Below, piece after piece: positions 8,784-17,943 of a stretch of 64,000 nucleotides of DNA (its first letter is position 1; each line of letters opens with the position of its first letter). The DNA lies in assembly GCA_001942185.1 (NCBI GenBank), contig MKJV01000101.1, positions 1 to 64,000 of the forward strand, given 5' to 3'. This stretch comes from Pseudonocardia sp. CNS-004. GTDB taxonomy: Bacteria > Actinomycetota > Actinomycetes > Mycobacteriales > Pseudonocardiaceae. The notes beneath the pieces were generated by a model that saw only the letters and a program-made list of their open reading frames with translations, was not told the origin of the DNA and made no database searches. The position numbers and the translations under genes were made by a program.

Positions 8784-9348
8784 ATGGCAGGTGAACTGTC
8801 AAGGCTTCGGTAAGACGTTTCTGCAACGACGGGGTAACGGGCTCATCGCCCCCGAGCGGGCCGGGGCCCCGCGGTCCCGGGCTGCCCGGACACCCTGGAA
8901 GCCCGCCGCGACCGCGCCGCCCCGACCGTCGGGTTCCTCTTCGCCGCCCGGGCCTCAGACCTGGCTTGGTTGAAGGTCACGGACGTCGTCACGGATCGCA
9001 ACGGCCTGGTCATCACCGTGCGGGAGGGCAAGACGACCGGTGAGAGCGCCCTGGAGCTACCGCGCTGACTGGAAGCCGCTGGACATCGGCGATTGGTGCC
9101 CATCGTCGCAGAGAAGGGACCGGCGACATTCCACGTTCACGGCTCAGCCGCCCGTGGAGTACGAGTTCCGACCTAGGCACGACTGATGATCTCCGCGATT
9201 TAGGACACCGTTCGAACGTCATTCTTGGCTCCGCTTGATCATCGGCGGACTTCGTGTCCGGGAATTGCGACACCACTGCGCCGCACATCGCCGAAGGTCA
9301 GCAGCCATACTTCATGATCGTGGCTGAGGGTGGCGTGGGACAGGGCGG
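8784..9348. other. Degraded DNA with a recombinase remnant
   Basis: Apart from the recombinase fragment described separately, I see no complete gene between the rpiR operator and the flavoprotein gene. The last part, about 9240-9340, encodes on the minus strand a short open stretch reading GDVRRSGVAIPGHEVRR, which I could not place. Confidence 0.5.
8877..9068 (+). pseudogene. Tyrosine recombinase/integrase fragment
   Basis: Sixty-four codons read GCPDTLEARRDRAAPTVGFL, then FAARASDLAWLKVTDVV, then NGLVITVREGKTTGES, and stop at 9066-9068. This is the pattern of a phage-type integrase core: in the family CPDTL-GARDRALLL-GFA is followed by RRSELA-L-V-DV. The fragment lacks the N-terminal arm and most of the catalytic domain, including the R-H-x-x-R and Tyr motifs. 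It is probably debris of an integrated element. The match is from memory of the family and by eye. Confidence 0.5.
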
Positions 9349-10446
9349 TCACGCTTGGTTGAAGCGGGCGGCGAATCGTGCGGTGAACAGGTCGGCGCCC
9401 TTGCGTTGGTGGACCGTCTCCGCGGTGGCCGCGGAGGGGCCGTTGGGGGTCGGGAGCTGGCCGACTCCCGCGTGCGTTCCCAGAGGGAGCAGGATTCGCC
9501 GGTCGAGTGTCGGGGTGTGGACGGCGTCCGGCTGGCCGCCGGCGAGCTGTGCCCTGATGTTCCTCGCCACGATCGCGGCGTGCTCCATCGCGTAGGACGC
9601 CATTTTGGGGTCGGGGAGGTCGGCTACGTCGCCAATGGCGTATACGTGGTGGTACCCCTGGACGTTCAGGTGCTCGGTGACCGGGATCATTCCCTGGTCG
9701 GTCAGCGGCGTCAGATGTCCGTCCGCCAGGCAGCCGGTGTTGATCTGGACGCCGAACGCGCGGAACCAGATGTCGGCGACGATCTCCTCGCCCTCGTCGG
9801 TAGTGGCCGCGAAGCGGGCGGCCTGGCCGGCCGGCACCGACGGCAGTGCGGTCAGGCTGGTGCCCAGCCGCAGTTCGATGCCGCGCTCGTTCAGCTGATC
9901 GTGCAGGCCGTCGCGTACCTCGGACAGGAACCCGGGGAGCAGTTGGTCGGCCCGGTCGACGATGATCACGTCTTTGTCCGGCCAGACGTCCTTGATCTCG
10001 CCGGCCAGTTCCAGGCCGACCGGGCCGGCGCCGAGGATCAGCACGCAACCGGCGCCGGACAGCTCCTTGTGGGTCCTTCGGAGATCGTCCAACTGCTGGG
10101 CGACGTCGCTGGCTCCCGGGTTCGGCTTGGCCGGATACGAGTAGCCGGAGCCGGTGGCCAGCACTAGATAGTCGGCCTCGACCCGCTGACCCGACGCGAG
10201 CGTCACGCCCTTCGGATCCACCACGACCGCCCGGTCGCGAACCACCCGTCCCCGCTCGAGCAGGGTTCCGAACGGGAAGAACGCGTTGGGCGCCCAGTCC
10301 GGTCGGGTCAGCGCCCGCAGCGACGCGGCTGCGTTGACGAAGCCCTCCCGGGGGTCGATGAGGATCACGTTCGCGGCGGTATCCAGCTCCTTGGCCACCA
10401 GCGTTCCGCCGTACCCTCCGCCGACCACCACGACGGTACGTTCCAC
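9349..10446 (-). CDS. NAD(P)/FAD-dependent oxidoreductase (NDH-2/AIF-like)
   Basis: A 365-residue flavoprotein of the pyridine-nucleotide-disulfide oxidoreductase class II type. FAD motif TVVVVGGGYGGTLVAKELD starts at residue 4; the second Rossmann motif for NAD(P)H is VLILGAGPVGLELAGEI; the C-terminal FAD motif is HHVYAIGDVADLPDPK. No redox-active Cys pair is seen, so it resembles NDH-2 or AIF-like quinone reductases rather than disulfide reductases. It is transcribed away from a MarR regulator, with paired operators between them, so it is probably the target of that regulator, perhaps in quinone or redox stress. Confidence 0.85.
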   Translation of the reverse strand: MERTVVVVGGGYGGTLVAKELDTAANVILIDPREGFVNAAASLRALTRPDWAPNAFFPFGTLLERGRVVRDRAVVVDPKGVTLASGQRVEADYLVLATGSGYSYPAKPNPGASDVAQQLDDLRRTHKELSGAGCVLILGAGPVGLELAGEIKDVWPDKDVIIVDRADQLLPGFLSEVRDGLHDQLNERGIELRLGTSLTALPSVPAGQAARFAATTDEGEEIVADIWFRAFGVQINTGCLADGHLTPLTDQGMIPVTEHLNVQGYHHVYAIGDVADLPDPKMASYAMEHAAIVARNIRAQLAGGQPDAVHTPTLDRRILLPLGTHAGVGQLPTPNGPSAATAETVHQRKGADLFTARFAARFNQA

Positions 10447-10464
10447 GTTGCGCCTCCTAGCCGA

Positions 10465-10505
10465 GTTGATGTGACAACTGTAGCTCGTAAAGTTGTCTCG
10501 TCAAC
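10465..10505. promoter_or_regulatory. Two MarR-type operators between flavoprotein and marR
   Basis: GTTG-N6-CAAC occurs twice, at 10465-10478 and 10492-10505, 27 bases apart centre to centre. The two sites also form a larger inverted repeat. This is the size and symmetry expected for MarR dimers, and it covers the shared promoter region of the divergent genes, so both genes are probably repressed together. Confidence 0.65.
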
Positions 10506-10528
10506 TCCTCCGTCGGTATGATTCGGCC

Positions 10529-11029
10529 ATGGCCAGACCACGCACGCTGGAACCCGAGCAGTGGGAGCTCTGGCACACCTGGATGCAGGCGCACCGCCTC
10601 CTCAACCGCGAGCTGGACCGCGGTCTGCAGCGCGAGTACGGCATATCCAAAGCCGAGTTCAGCGTGCTCGTGACTCTGCACCAGGCACCCGGGGGGCAGA
10701 TGCGCGTCGGCGAGCTGGCCGAGTCGCTCGACTGGGAGAAGAGCCGCGTCGCGCACCAGCTGACCCGGATGGAGAACCGCGAGCTGGTGAACCGGACCGA
10801 CAACGAGTCCAACGGCCGCCGCGCCGGAATCAGCCTGACCACCAAGGGCCGCAGTGCCGCCCAGAACGCCATCCTGGGCCACGCGGACAACATTCGCCGC
10901 TACTTCTTCGGGGTGCTGACCCCCGACCAGGCCGCGGCCATCCACGAGTGGAGCCGCCGGACAGTTGACCGCATCGAGTCCAACGAGGGAACGTCCACCA
11001 GCGATATCACAACAGAGATGGCCGAGTAG
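10529..11029 (+). CDS. MarR-family transcriptional regulator
   Basis: A 166-residue winged-helix regulator. The recognition helix region is MRVGELAESLDWEKSRVAHQ, followed by TRMENRELVNRT and the wing NESNGRRAGISLTTKGR, all typical of MarR. ATG at 10529 is chosen because the upstream in-frame codons would overlap the second operator. Divergent from the flavoprotein gene. The ligand is unknown, probably a phenolic or oxidant. Confidence 0.88.
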   Translation: MARPRTLEPEQWELWHTWMQAHRLLNRELDRGLQREYGISKAEFSVLVTLHQAPGGQMRVGELAESLDWEKSRVAHQLTRMENRELVNRTDNESNGRRAGISLTTKGRSAAQNAILGHADNIRRYFFGVLTPDQAAAIHEWSRRTVDRIESNEGTSTSDITTEMAE

Positions 11030-11189
11030 GGCTCGACACTTTCTTGAGCGATCACGACATCACCGGCGGGGCGCCGTCGGTCGGGGTCAGGTGCCGAACA
11101 TTCATTTGGCAGTTACATGCGCCCGATGCGGTCACCGAACAGCTCGGCGTACGCCTGGCCGTAGACCGTGCCATACGAGTTGCCGAAGA

Positions 11190-11880
11190 AGTGGCTGCGC
11201 GCGGCGGGTCTGGTCGTCCTGATCGTGTCGTGGTCGCGGTCGGGTGCGGCAGGATGACGGTGTGGGGGTGCGGCTCGCGGGTGTGCGCAAGTCCTACCGG
11301 CGCGCGGCGAGGTGCTCGCGGGGATCGACCTGGAGCTCGCGCACGCTCGACGCCGACCGGCACGTCCTGCGCGCGCAGTGGGCGGGCGCGGCGGGTTTCC
11401 TGACTGATCCGAGGCCGGGCGCACGGACCGACCCGTGTCCCGATCGCGGGCGGTGCGTCGTCCGGGTGGGTGTCGCCGCTTCGTGCGTGGGTGCCCCGGC
11501 GGCGCCGGTGCGGCGCTGCGCTGGGTGTGTCCGGTGGGCGTGGTGACCCGCGCGGTGTGCCGGGGTCCGGTTCAGGTCGGGCTTGCCGGCCGGGCGCCTG
11601 CCTCGCGTAGTTGCACTGAGCGCAGAGCCCGTTGCCATTGGCCTCTGACGTTGCACCGTTCTCGTGGTGTGGGAGCGCGTGGTCGATGTGCCGGATTTGT
11701 GCGTCGCACCAGGGGATGCGGCACACCTGGTCGCGGATCTCGATGAAACGGGCCAGTCCGGTGGGGAAGGTGCGGCGGGTGGAGTCCATGGCGATGAGTT
11801 CGCTGCCGTTGTCGCCCGCGGATGACGGGAAGCGGTCACCGTCGTGAACTCCTCGCCGAGCACGCCCACAAATGGCACTG
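11190..11880 (-). pseudogene. HNH endonuclease (DUF222/13E12 family) remnant
   Basis: From about 11789 the minus strand reads [20 protein letters not shown], then [20 protein letters not shown], then [20 protein letters not shown]. These are the HNH nuclease hallmarks of the actinobacterial 13E12/DUF222 family: a zinc-binding Cys pair, the HNH His in RHIDH and a final CxxCN. The family C-terminal piece with HTV followed by a PPDPP-like end appears at about 11265-11198. The large N-terminal DUF222 domain is missing and frames are broken. Such genes occur in many copies and decay often. A fragment, not a working nuclease. Confidence 0.6.
11244..11347 (+). pseudogene. Possible ABC transporter ATPase N-terminal fragment
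   Basis: The plus strand reads [14 protein letters not shown] and, after a one-base shift, [12 protein letters not shown]. This is how the first strands of many ABC-2-type ATPases look (RL-GV-K-Y followed by VL-GIDLEL). No Walker A motif follows. It could also be chance in GC-rich DNA, since it partly overlaps the HNH remnant on the other strand. Confidence 0.3.
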
Positions 11881-12082
11881 TGTCGCGGACGGAAGATCTG
11901 CACAGAAACCATGGATCGAATTACGACGACCGCTCCCCACGCGATAACCCGGATCCAGCATTCACGCTTCGCTCCGCGCCCGACCCATCCCCCTGCCCTT
12001 GGCCACCGACGAGCCGCACATCCCGGCAGCCACGAAATCTGGCAACGCTCTCCGGAGGCGGCTCATGTCCCACTCTCAGCGA

Positions 12083-12931
12083 TCACAGGCCGCCGGGCCG
12101 GGCGACACCCATCGCGTTCGGGTAGGGCACCGCACCCGCGGCTACCAAGGACGTGGCGACAGAGGCGAGGCGGTCGCACAGCACCTGCAGTTCGGCGTCG
12201 CCGAGCGGGCGCAGGGCGGCCGCTGCCGACCGGTCGGTGCCGCGCTCGATCTCGGTGCGCAGCTCCCGGCCGTGGGGCGTCGGCCCGCCCGCCGCGTCGA
12301 GCAGGCCACGGGCGGCGAGCCGCTCGCCGGCGTCGGCCCACTCCTCCTCGGTCCAGCCCCGGAACTCGCGCTGCTGCGAGACCAGGGAACCCCCGTGCAG
12401 GCGATGGCACTCGACGCCGTCGACCTGCGCCGCCACGAGCTCGGCCACGTGACCGTCGCCGCGGTACTCGCGCAGCACGGTCGCGGCGTGCCAAACGCGG
12501 GAGATCGGCTCGGCGGGCACCGCGACCTCCAGGTGTGCGGCCGCGAGCGGACGGCCCGCGACGTCGAGCGTCCCGAGCACGGGGGTGAGCAGGTCGGCCG
12601 CCTCCTCGATCCCATCGCCTGCGTGACCGGCGATCGCCGCGCGGGCGATCTCGAACCGGGCGTCGAGCACCCGGTCGGGGTCGGAGAAGGTCCACGCGTC
12701 GGGCAGCGCCCGCTCCACCATCCGGGGTGCGAACCCGTAGAAGAGCGCGGTCACCAGCCGCGGGCCGGGAGTGCCGAGCGCCGCGGAGCGGGAGGCGAAG
12801 TAGCCCATCCAGTACCCGCGCAGCCCCACCGCCCCGTACGCCGCCTTCGCGTCGGGCGTGAAGTACACGACCGCGTGCACCGCCTCCAGGATCCGCCACA
12901 GCTCGCGCTCGACGAGCGCCCGTTCCGCCAT
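12083..12931 (-). CDS. SCO6745-family helix-rich protein
   Basis: A 282-residue protein resembling the conserved actinobacterial SCO6745 family. Recognisable parts are AVYFTPDAKAAYGAVGLRGY with WMGYFASRSAALG near the start, a central RVWHAATVLREYRGDGHVAE and a C-terminal winged-helix-like segment FRGWTEEEWADAGERLAARG then LTPHGRELR-like text. The function of the family is unknown. ATG at 12931 is preferred over an upstream in-frame TTG at 12967. It is divergent from the small gene at 13061, with about 130 bases between them. Confidence 0.72.
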   Translation of the reverse strand: MAERALVERELWRILEAVHAVVYFTPDAKAAYGAVGLRGYWMGYFASRSAALGTPGPRLVTALFYGFAPRMVERALPDAWTFSDPDRVLDARFEIARAAIAGHAGDGIEEAADLLTPVLGTLDVAGRPLAAAHLEVAVPAEPISRVWHAATVLREYRGDGHVAELVAAQVDGVECHRLHGGSLVSQQREFRGWTEEEWADAGERLAARGLLDAAGGPTPHGRELRTEIERGTDRSAAAALRPLGDAELQVLCDRLASVATSLVAAGAVPYPNAMGVARPGGL

Positions 12932-13060
12932 CCCCGGGGTGTACCGCCCGGTGCGACCCGCACGCAATCCTGGCTCGATCCAGGAATTGAGGGATTGCCG
13001 GATTGTTCAACGATCGGTACGGTCTTGGACACCCAGGTTCGACAGGACGCGGAGGGCACC

Positions 13061-13317
13061 ATGCGAGCGGCAGCGGTCGACGATCTCCCCACCGGAATCT
13101 CCCGCCGCGACCTGCGGCTGCTGCACGCCGTGGCCGACGGCCGCGTCGAGTGCACCGGCAGCGTCGAGCCCGACTTCTTCATCGACGGGTTCGCCTGCTG
13201 CGACCACATGGCCGCCCGCGCACTCGTCCGCCGCGGCATGATCTGCGCGGCGGCGCCGGCACCCGCGTCGCCGTACGGCTCACCGCCGCGGGCCAGGAGG
13301 CGCTCGCCGCGGGCTGA
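13061..13317 (+). CDS. Small conserved hypothetical protein, one frame break
   Basis: About 85 residues starting MRAAAVDDLPTGISRRDLRL, with an acidic-aromatic segment EPDFFIDGFACCDHMAARAL containing two adjacent Cys. One base is missing near 13243; after correction the end reads GTRVAVRLTAAGQEALAAG, like the tail of a winged-helix domain. GGAGGG lies 5 bases before the ATG. No family assigned. It may be cotranscribed with the aldo/keto reductase 33 bases downstream. Confidence 0.55.
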
Positions 13318-13349
13318 GCGTCCCTCCCGCCCGGGTACGCTTCGCGTCC

Positions 13350-14302
13350 GTGACGGCCGGGACCACGCGATTGGGCATCGGGCTCGCCGCGGTCGCCCGG
13401 CCCGCCTACATCACGTCGGGCCGCGCCGCCGACCTGGGCGGCCACCGCAGCGTCGCCGACCTGCGGGCCCGCACCGAGTCGGTCCTCGACGCCGCGTACG
13501 CCGCCGGCGTGCGCTACATCGACGTGGCCCGCTCCTACGGGCGGGCGGAGGAGTTCCTCGCAGGCTGGCTGACCCACCACCCGACGTCGACGATGTCGAG
13601 ATCGGGTCGAAGTGGGGCTACCGGTACGTGGGCGGATGGCGGCTCGACGCGCCCGTGCACGAGGTGAAGGACCACTCCGTGGCGGCATTCACCGAGCAGC
13701 TCGCCGAGTCGGCCGCGCTGCTCGGACCCCGGCTGGCCGTCTACCACGTGCACTCCGCCACCCTCGACTCCGGCGCGCTCGACGACCCGGTCCTGCACCG
13801 GGCGCTCGCCGGCCTGCGCGAGCACGGGGTGCGGGTCGGGTTGTCGACCTCGGGGCCCGCCCAGGCCGACGCCGTCCGCCGGGCGCTCGCGATCGAGGTC
13901 GACGGGGCACCACTGTTCACGTCCGTCCAGTCCACGTGGAACGTGCTGGAGACGTCGGCGGGGGCCGCGCTCGCGGAGGCGGCGGCCGCGGGTGCCCGGG
14001 TGATCGTCAAGGAGGGCGTCGCGAACGGCAGGCTCACACCGGGCGCACCGGACGCCCCGGCCCGCGCCGTGGAGCTCGCCGACCGGCTCGGAGTGCCCAT
14101 CGACCAGCTCGCCATCGCCGCGGCACTCGCGCAGCCGTGGGCGTGGTGCGTGCTCTCCGGCGCGGTCGACGCGGCCCAGGTCGCGAGCAACGCGGCGGCC
14201 GCCGCGCTGTCGCTCCCGGCGGACGTGCTGGACGCGCTCGGCGCCGTGGCCGAGGAACCGGGGGCCTACTGGTCGGCCCGTTCGGCACGGGCGTGGAACT
14301 GA
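13350..14302 (+). CDS. Aldo/keto reductase, one frame break
   Basis: About 317 residues. The N-terminal catalytic region reads DAAYAAGVRYIDVARSYGRA with the conserved Asp and Tyr, followed after a one-base break near 13580 by VEIGSKWGYRY with the catalytic Lys, then LAVYHVHSATLDSG in the position of the usual catalytic His strand. The C-terminal part contains the cofactor region and ends ARSARAWN. Soluble NADPH-dependent carbonyl reductase by family; the substrate is unknown. Start GTG at 13350. One missing base makes the length a multiple of three. Confidence 0.8.
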
Positions 14303-14430
14303 AAGGCAACAGTAGGGCTGCAACGTGCACGCACCGCGTGGACAGAGCCGACGCCGTGTGCGATGTTGCGCATCACCGCCAGGAGTGATCGCGTTCACCG
14401 CAGGACGCAGCTCCCCCAGCAGGAGGTGCC

Positions 14431-15414
14431 ATGGGCGTCACCACCAGGAGCCGGCAGGGTCTTGCCGGCGTCATCGCCGCAGGGATGCTGCTCCTCGCCG
14501 CGTGCGGGGGCGGTGGCGAGTCCGCGGCTCCGGGAGCGGACGGCTCGCTCTCCATCGCCACCGGCGGCACCGGCGGCGTCTACTACCCGTACGGCGGCGC
14601 GATGGCCACCGTGCTCTCGGAGAAGCTCCAGGGCGTCACGGCCACCGCGCAGGAGACGAACGCGTCGGTGGACAACGTGCTGCTCGTGCAGGACGGCGGT
14701 GCGGACATCGCGTTCGCGCTCGGCGACACGGTGGCCGACGCGGTGGGGGGCAAGGCCCAGTTCGAGGGTCGTGAGATCACGGTCTGCACGCTGGGCAAGC
14801 TCTACAACAACTTCACCCAGACCATCACGACGAGCGGCACCGGTATCCGTTCGATCGCGGACATGCGAGGGAAGCGCGTGTCGGTCGGGTCGCCCGGGTC
14901 GGGCACCGAGGTGATCGCGCTGCGGATCCTCGAGGCGGCCGGCATCAACCCGGACACCGACATCCAGCGCAGCCAGCTCGGTGCCGGCGAGACCGCCCAG
15001 GCGCTGCGCGACGGCACGATCGACGCCGGGTTCTGGTCCGGTGGCCTGCCGACGGGAGCCCTGGTCGACCTGGCGACGACCGGGCAGATGGTGCTGGTCC
15101 CGACCGGGGAGTACACCGACGAGCTGGCCGCGAAGTTCGGCCCGTACTACCTGACGGAGGAGATCCCGGCCGGCACCTACGAGGGGCAGGCCGAGGCCAT
15201 CCCGCAGGCCGTGGTGCCGAACGTGCTGATCGTGCGCTCCGACATGCCCGAGCAGATGCAGCAGGACATCACACGGGCGATCTTCGAGAACAAGGCGCAG
15301 CTCGCCGCCGTGCACCCGGCCGCTAACGACCTCGACCCGGCAACGGCGGGGGATGTCGGGTTCGTCGACGTGTGCCCCGGGGCCAAGGCCTACTTCGACC
15401 AGGCGGCCGGCTGA
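14431..15414 (+). CDS. TRAP transporter TAXI-family solute-binding lipoprotein
   Basis: A 327-residue binding protein of the TAXI type. The signal sequence ends in a lipobox with Cys25. The mature part begins SLSIATGGTGGVYYPYGGAM, the diagnostic TAXI start, and contains RGKRVSVGSPGSGTEV. It captures a dicarboxylate or amino-acid-like solute for the fused TRAP permease two genes downstream. GGAGG lies 7 bases before the ATG. The frame is intact. Confidence 0.88.
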   Translation: MGVTTRSRQGLAGVIAAGMLLLAACGGGGESAAPGADGSLSIATGGTGGVYYPYGGAMATVLSEKLQGVTATAQETNASVDNVLLVQDGGADIAFALGDTVADAVGGKAQFEGREITVCTLGKLYNNFTQTITTSGTGIRSIADMRGKRVSVGSPGSGTEVIALRILEAAGINPDTDIQRSQLGAGETAQALRDGTIDAGFWSGGLPTGALVDLATTGQMVLVPTGEYTDELAAKFGPYYLTEEIPAGTYEGQAEAIPQAVVPNVLIVRSDMPEQMQQDITRAIFENKAQLAAVHPAANDLDPATAGDVGFVDVCPGAKAYFDQAAG

Positions 15415-15417
15415 TCG

Positions 15418-15903
15418 GTGCGGGCGGTCGGTGCCGTGCTCGCCGCGGGGCTTCTCGGAGCGGGGTGCGCCGTGGCGAGCCCCGGGCCGGCCGTGACGGT
15501 GCGCGACGGTGACGGGGCGCTGCTGGCGCAGGTGTCGCTACCGTCGGCGGAGTTCGCCGTGAGCTACCGCAACTCCCTCTACGGGACGCGGGCCGAGGAG
15601 CGCTACCGGGTGGTCGGGGGCGGCCGGTTCGGGTTGGTCGAGCTGGCGGCCGACCAGCTCGCGGTGCTGGAGGAGTACTACGCCGTGCCCGGCCCGGTGC
15701 GCGCGGCGCCCGACGGCGACCGCCGCGCCTGGGTGGCCGACCCCGCGGGCCACCCGGTGTTCGACGAGCTGGCCATCGCTGCCACGGCGCTCGGCGAGCG
15801 CACGCTGCTGGTTCCGGGGCAGGCGCCGGTGCCGCTCCCCCCGTTGGTCGCCGATGCGGTTGCTGATGGGGTCACCGTCGTTCTTGACGTCGAGATGAGG
15901 TAG
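15418..15903 (+). CDS. DUF1850 protein of a TRAP-TAXI operon
   Basis: A 161-residue protein with a signal-like N-terminus and a possible lipobox Cys17. The pattern FAVSYRNSLYGTRAEERYRV, with an S-x-x-H/N-S motif, marks DUF1850, a family found between TAXI binding proteins and fused TRAP permeases. Its role is unknown; an accessory role in solute delivery or assembly has been assumed from context. It starts GTG 3 bases after the binding-protein stop and ends directly at the permease start. Confidence 0.75.
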   Translation: MRAVGAVLAAGLLGAGCAVASPGPAVTVRDGDGALLAQVSLPSAEFAVSYRNSLYGTRAEERYRVVGGGRFGLVELAADQLAVLEEYYAVPGPVRAAPDGDRRAWVADPAGHPVFDELAIAATALGERTLLVPGQAPVPLPPLVADAVADGVTVVLDVEMR

Positions 15904-15906
15904 TTG

Positions 15907-17912
15907 ATGACCGCACGACCCGACGGCGACGAGCACCGACCCGAGGCACCCGTCGTCGACGAGGAGGCGCTGCTCGCCGAGTACGAGTCGGAGAAGCCCG
16001 CGCGCCACCTTTCGGGCCTGCCGCTACGGGTGGTGCAGGTGATCGGCGCGATCCTCACGCTGTACGGCCTGTGGTGGGTGTTCAACCCGATGCCCGCGCA
16101 GCAGTACCTGCCGTCGTTCCTCGCGATCGGGCTGGCGATGACGTTCCTGGTCTACCGCGGCTGGGGAGGCTCGCGGGGATCCGCGACGGACAACCCGCAC
16201 CTGCTGGACTGGCTGCTCGCGGTGGTCGCGTTGGTGCCGTTCGTCTACATCGTGGCGGACTGGGACTCGTTCTTCCGGCGCGCCGTGGTGCCCACCGACC
16301 TCGACGTCGTCATGGGAACGCTCGCGATCCTGCTGGTGCTGGAGGCGGCGCGGCGCACCGTGGGCCTGGTGGTGCCGCTGGTGGTGATCGGGTTCCTGGC
16401 CTACGCCTACTTCGGCCCGTACTTCCCCGGCCCGTTCGCCACGTCGTCCTTCACCTGGGAGCGGCTGGTCGGCCACAACATGATGGGCACCCAGGGCGTG
16501 TTCGGGGTGCCGATGGAGGTGGCCGCCACCTACATCATCCTGTTCACGCTCTACGGCGCGGTGCTCACCGCTTCGGGGGCCACCCGGTTCTTCATCGACC
16601 TGTCGTTCGCGGCGTTCGGGCAGTCGGGGGCCGGGCCGGGCCGCACGGTCACGCTCGCCGGGTTCCTGCTCGGCACGGTGTCGGGCTCAGGCGTGGCCAC
16701 GACCGTGACGCTCGGCGGTGTGGCGTGGCCGCTGCTGCGCAAGGCCGGATACCCGAAGGAGCACGGTGGCGCGGTGCTCGCGGCAGCCGGCATCGGGGCG
16801 ATCCTGTCCCCGCCGACGCTGGGGGCGGCGGCGTTCATCATCGCCGAACTGCTGAACGTCTCCTACCTGCAGGTGCTGATCTGGGCGACCATCCCCACGC
16901 TCCTGTACTACCTGGGGATCATCCTGGCGGTCGAGATGGACGCCCGGCGCTACCACACCCACGCGATCGGTATCGACGTCCGCCCGGCGAGCGCGCTGTT
17001 GCTGCGGTTCGGCTACCACTTCAGCTCGCTGGTGGCGATCGTCGTGTTCATGGCGCTCGGGCTGACACCGTTCCGCGCGGTCGTCTACGCGACGGTGCTC
17101 GCATTCGGCCTGAGCTTCCTCGAGCGCAGCGCGTGGATGACGCCCCGGCGGATCGGGGAGGCGCTCGCCACCGGCGCGACCGGGGCACTCTCGGTGATCC
17201 CGGTGATGGCGGTGGCCGGGATCATCGTGGGGGTCATGACGCTGACCGGCCTCGGGCTGAAGCTGGCCGGGATCATCGTGGCGCTGGCGGGCGGGAGCTC
17301 GCGCTCACCGCGATCTACTCGGCCGTCTCGGTGGTGCTGCTCGGGCTCGCGGTGCCGGTGACGGCCAGCTTCATCATCTCGTGGGTGATCATCGGGCCGG
17401 CGCTGCAGAACGTGGGCGTGCCCGCGTACGCCGCCGCGATGTTCATCTTCTACTACGCGGTGCTCTCCGAGGTGTCCCCGCCGACGGCGCTGTCGCCGTT
17501 CGCGGCCTCGGCGATCACGGGTGGGCGCCCGGTGCGGACGATGTGGCTCACCTGGAAGTACACGCTCCCGGCGTTCCTCGTGCCGTTCGTGGTGGTGCTC
17601 TCACCGCAGGGTGTGGGGCTCCTGCTGGAGGGCGGGGTCGGCACGGTCGCGGTCGCGGCCCTCGCGGCGGCGGCGGCGGTGGCGGCGCTGGCGGTCGTCA
17701 CCGGGGCGTGGCTCGCCGGGCCGGTGGGCCTGCCGGTACGGGCGTTGTTCGCGGTGGCGGCGGTCGCGCTGCTGGTCATGGCGCCGCTGTCGCTCGGGAT
17801 CGGCGTCGTAGCGGCGTTGGCCGGCATCGGACTGCATCTGCTCCAGGCCGAAGGAAAGTGGATGGCAATCAATCGAAAGTCAATCGCTAGCAGTTACCAA
17901 ACTGTTCGTTGA
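15907..17912 (+). CDS. TRAP transporter permease, DctQ-DctM fusion, one frame break
   Basis: About 668 residues. An N-terminal part with four membrane helices (VVQVIGAILTLYGLWWVF onwards) corresponds to DctQ; the rest is DctM-like with more than ten helices and the motifs LLGTVSGSGVATTVTLGG and GIGAILSPPTLGAAAFIIAE. One base is missing near 17290, after which the frame reads LALTAIYSAVSVVLLGLAVP. Sodium- or proton-coupled uptake in the membrane with the TAXI protein as solute donor. ATG at 15907 follows the DUF1850 stop by three bases; TTG at 15904 is an alternative. Confidence 0.85.
17891..17904. promoter_or_regulatory. Candidate operator upstream of the DeoR-family gene
   Basis: CAGTT-ACCA-AACTG is a perfect 5+5 inverted repeat ending 5 bases before the proposed -35 box of the regulator promoter. 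Its place suits an autoregulatory DeoR-family operator, but it also lies inside the end of the TRAP permease gene. Confidence 0.4.
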
Positions 17913-17937
17913 CGGTTAATGCGATGCTTCCTACGGT
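17909..17937 (+). promoter_or_regulatory. Probable leaderless promoter of the DeoR-family gene
   Basis: TTGACG at 17909-17914 and TACGGT at 17932-17937 are separated by exactly 17 bases. A transcript starting about 7 bases after the -10 box would begin at the GTG start codon at 17944, so the mRNA is likely leaderless, which is common in actinobacteria. There is no Shine-Dalgarno sequence before this GTG. Confidence 0.55.
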
Positions 17938-17943
17938 TCGGCC

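Larger units (their letters stand above)
11030..12082. other. Gene graveyard
   Basis: No intact gene is visible. It holds the remains of a 13E12-type HNH endonuclease on the minus strand and a short ABC-ATPase-like segment on the plus strand. The base composition is patchy: parts near 11880-11960 are less GC-rich than the neighbours, as expected for acquired or decaying DNA. Confidence 0.5.

Noticed and set aside
9013-9288. A 91-codon minus-strand frame opposite the integrase fragment
   Set aside because: No family signature or ribosome binding site; it overlaps a recognisable fragment on the other strand.
13003-13317. An Arg/Pro-rich 104-codon protein starting at 13003
   Set aside because: Only its last part is in the true frame; the gene starts at ATG 13061 with a good ribosome binding site and one frame break.
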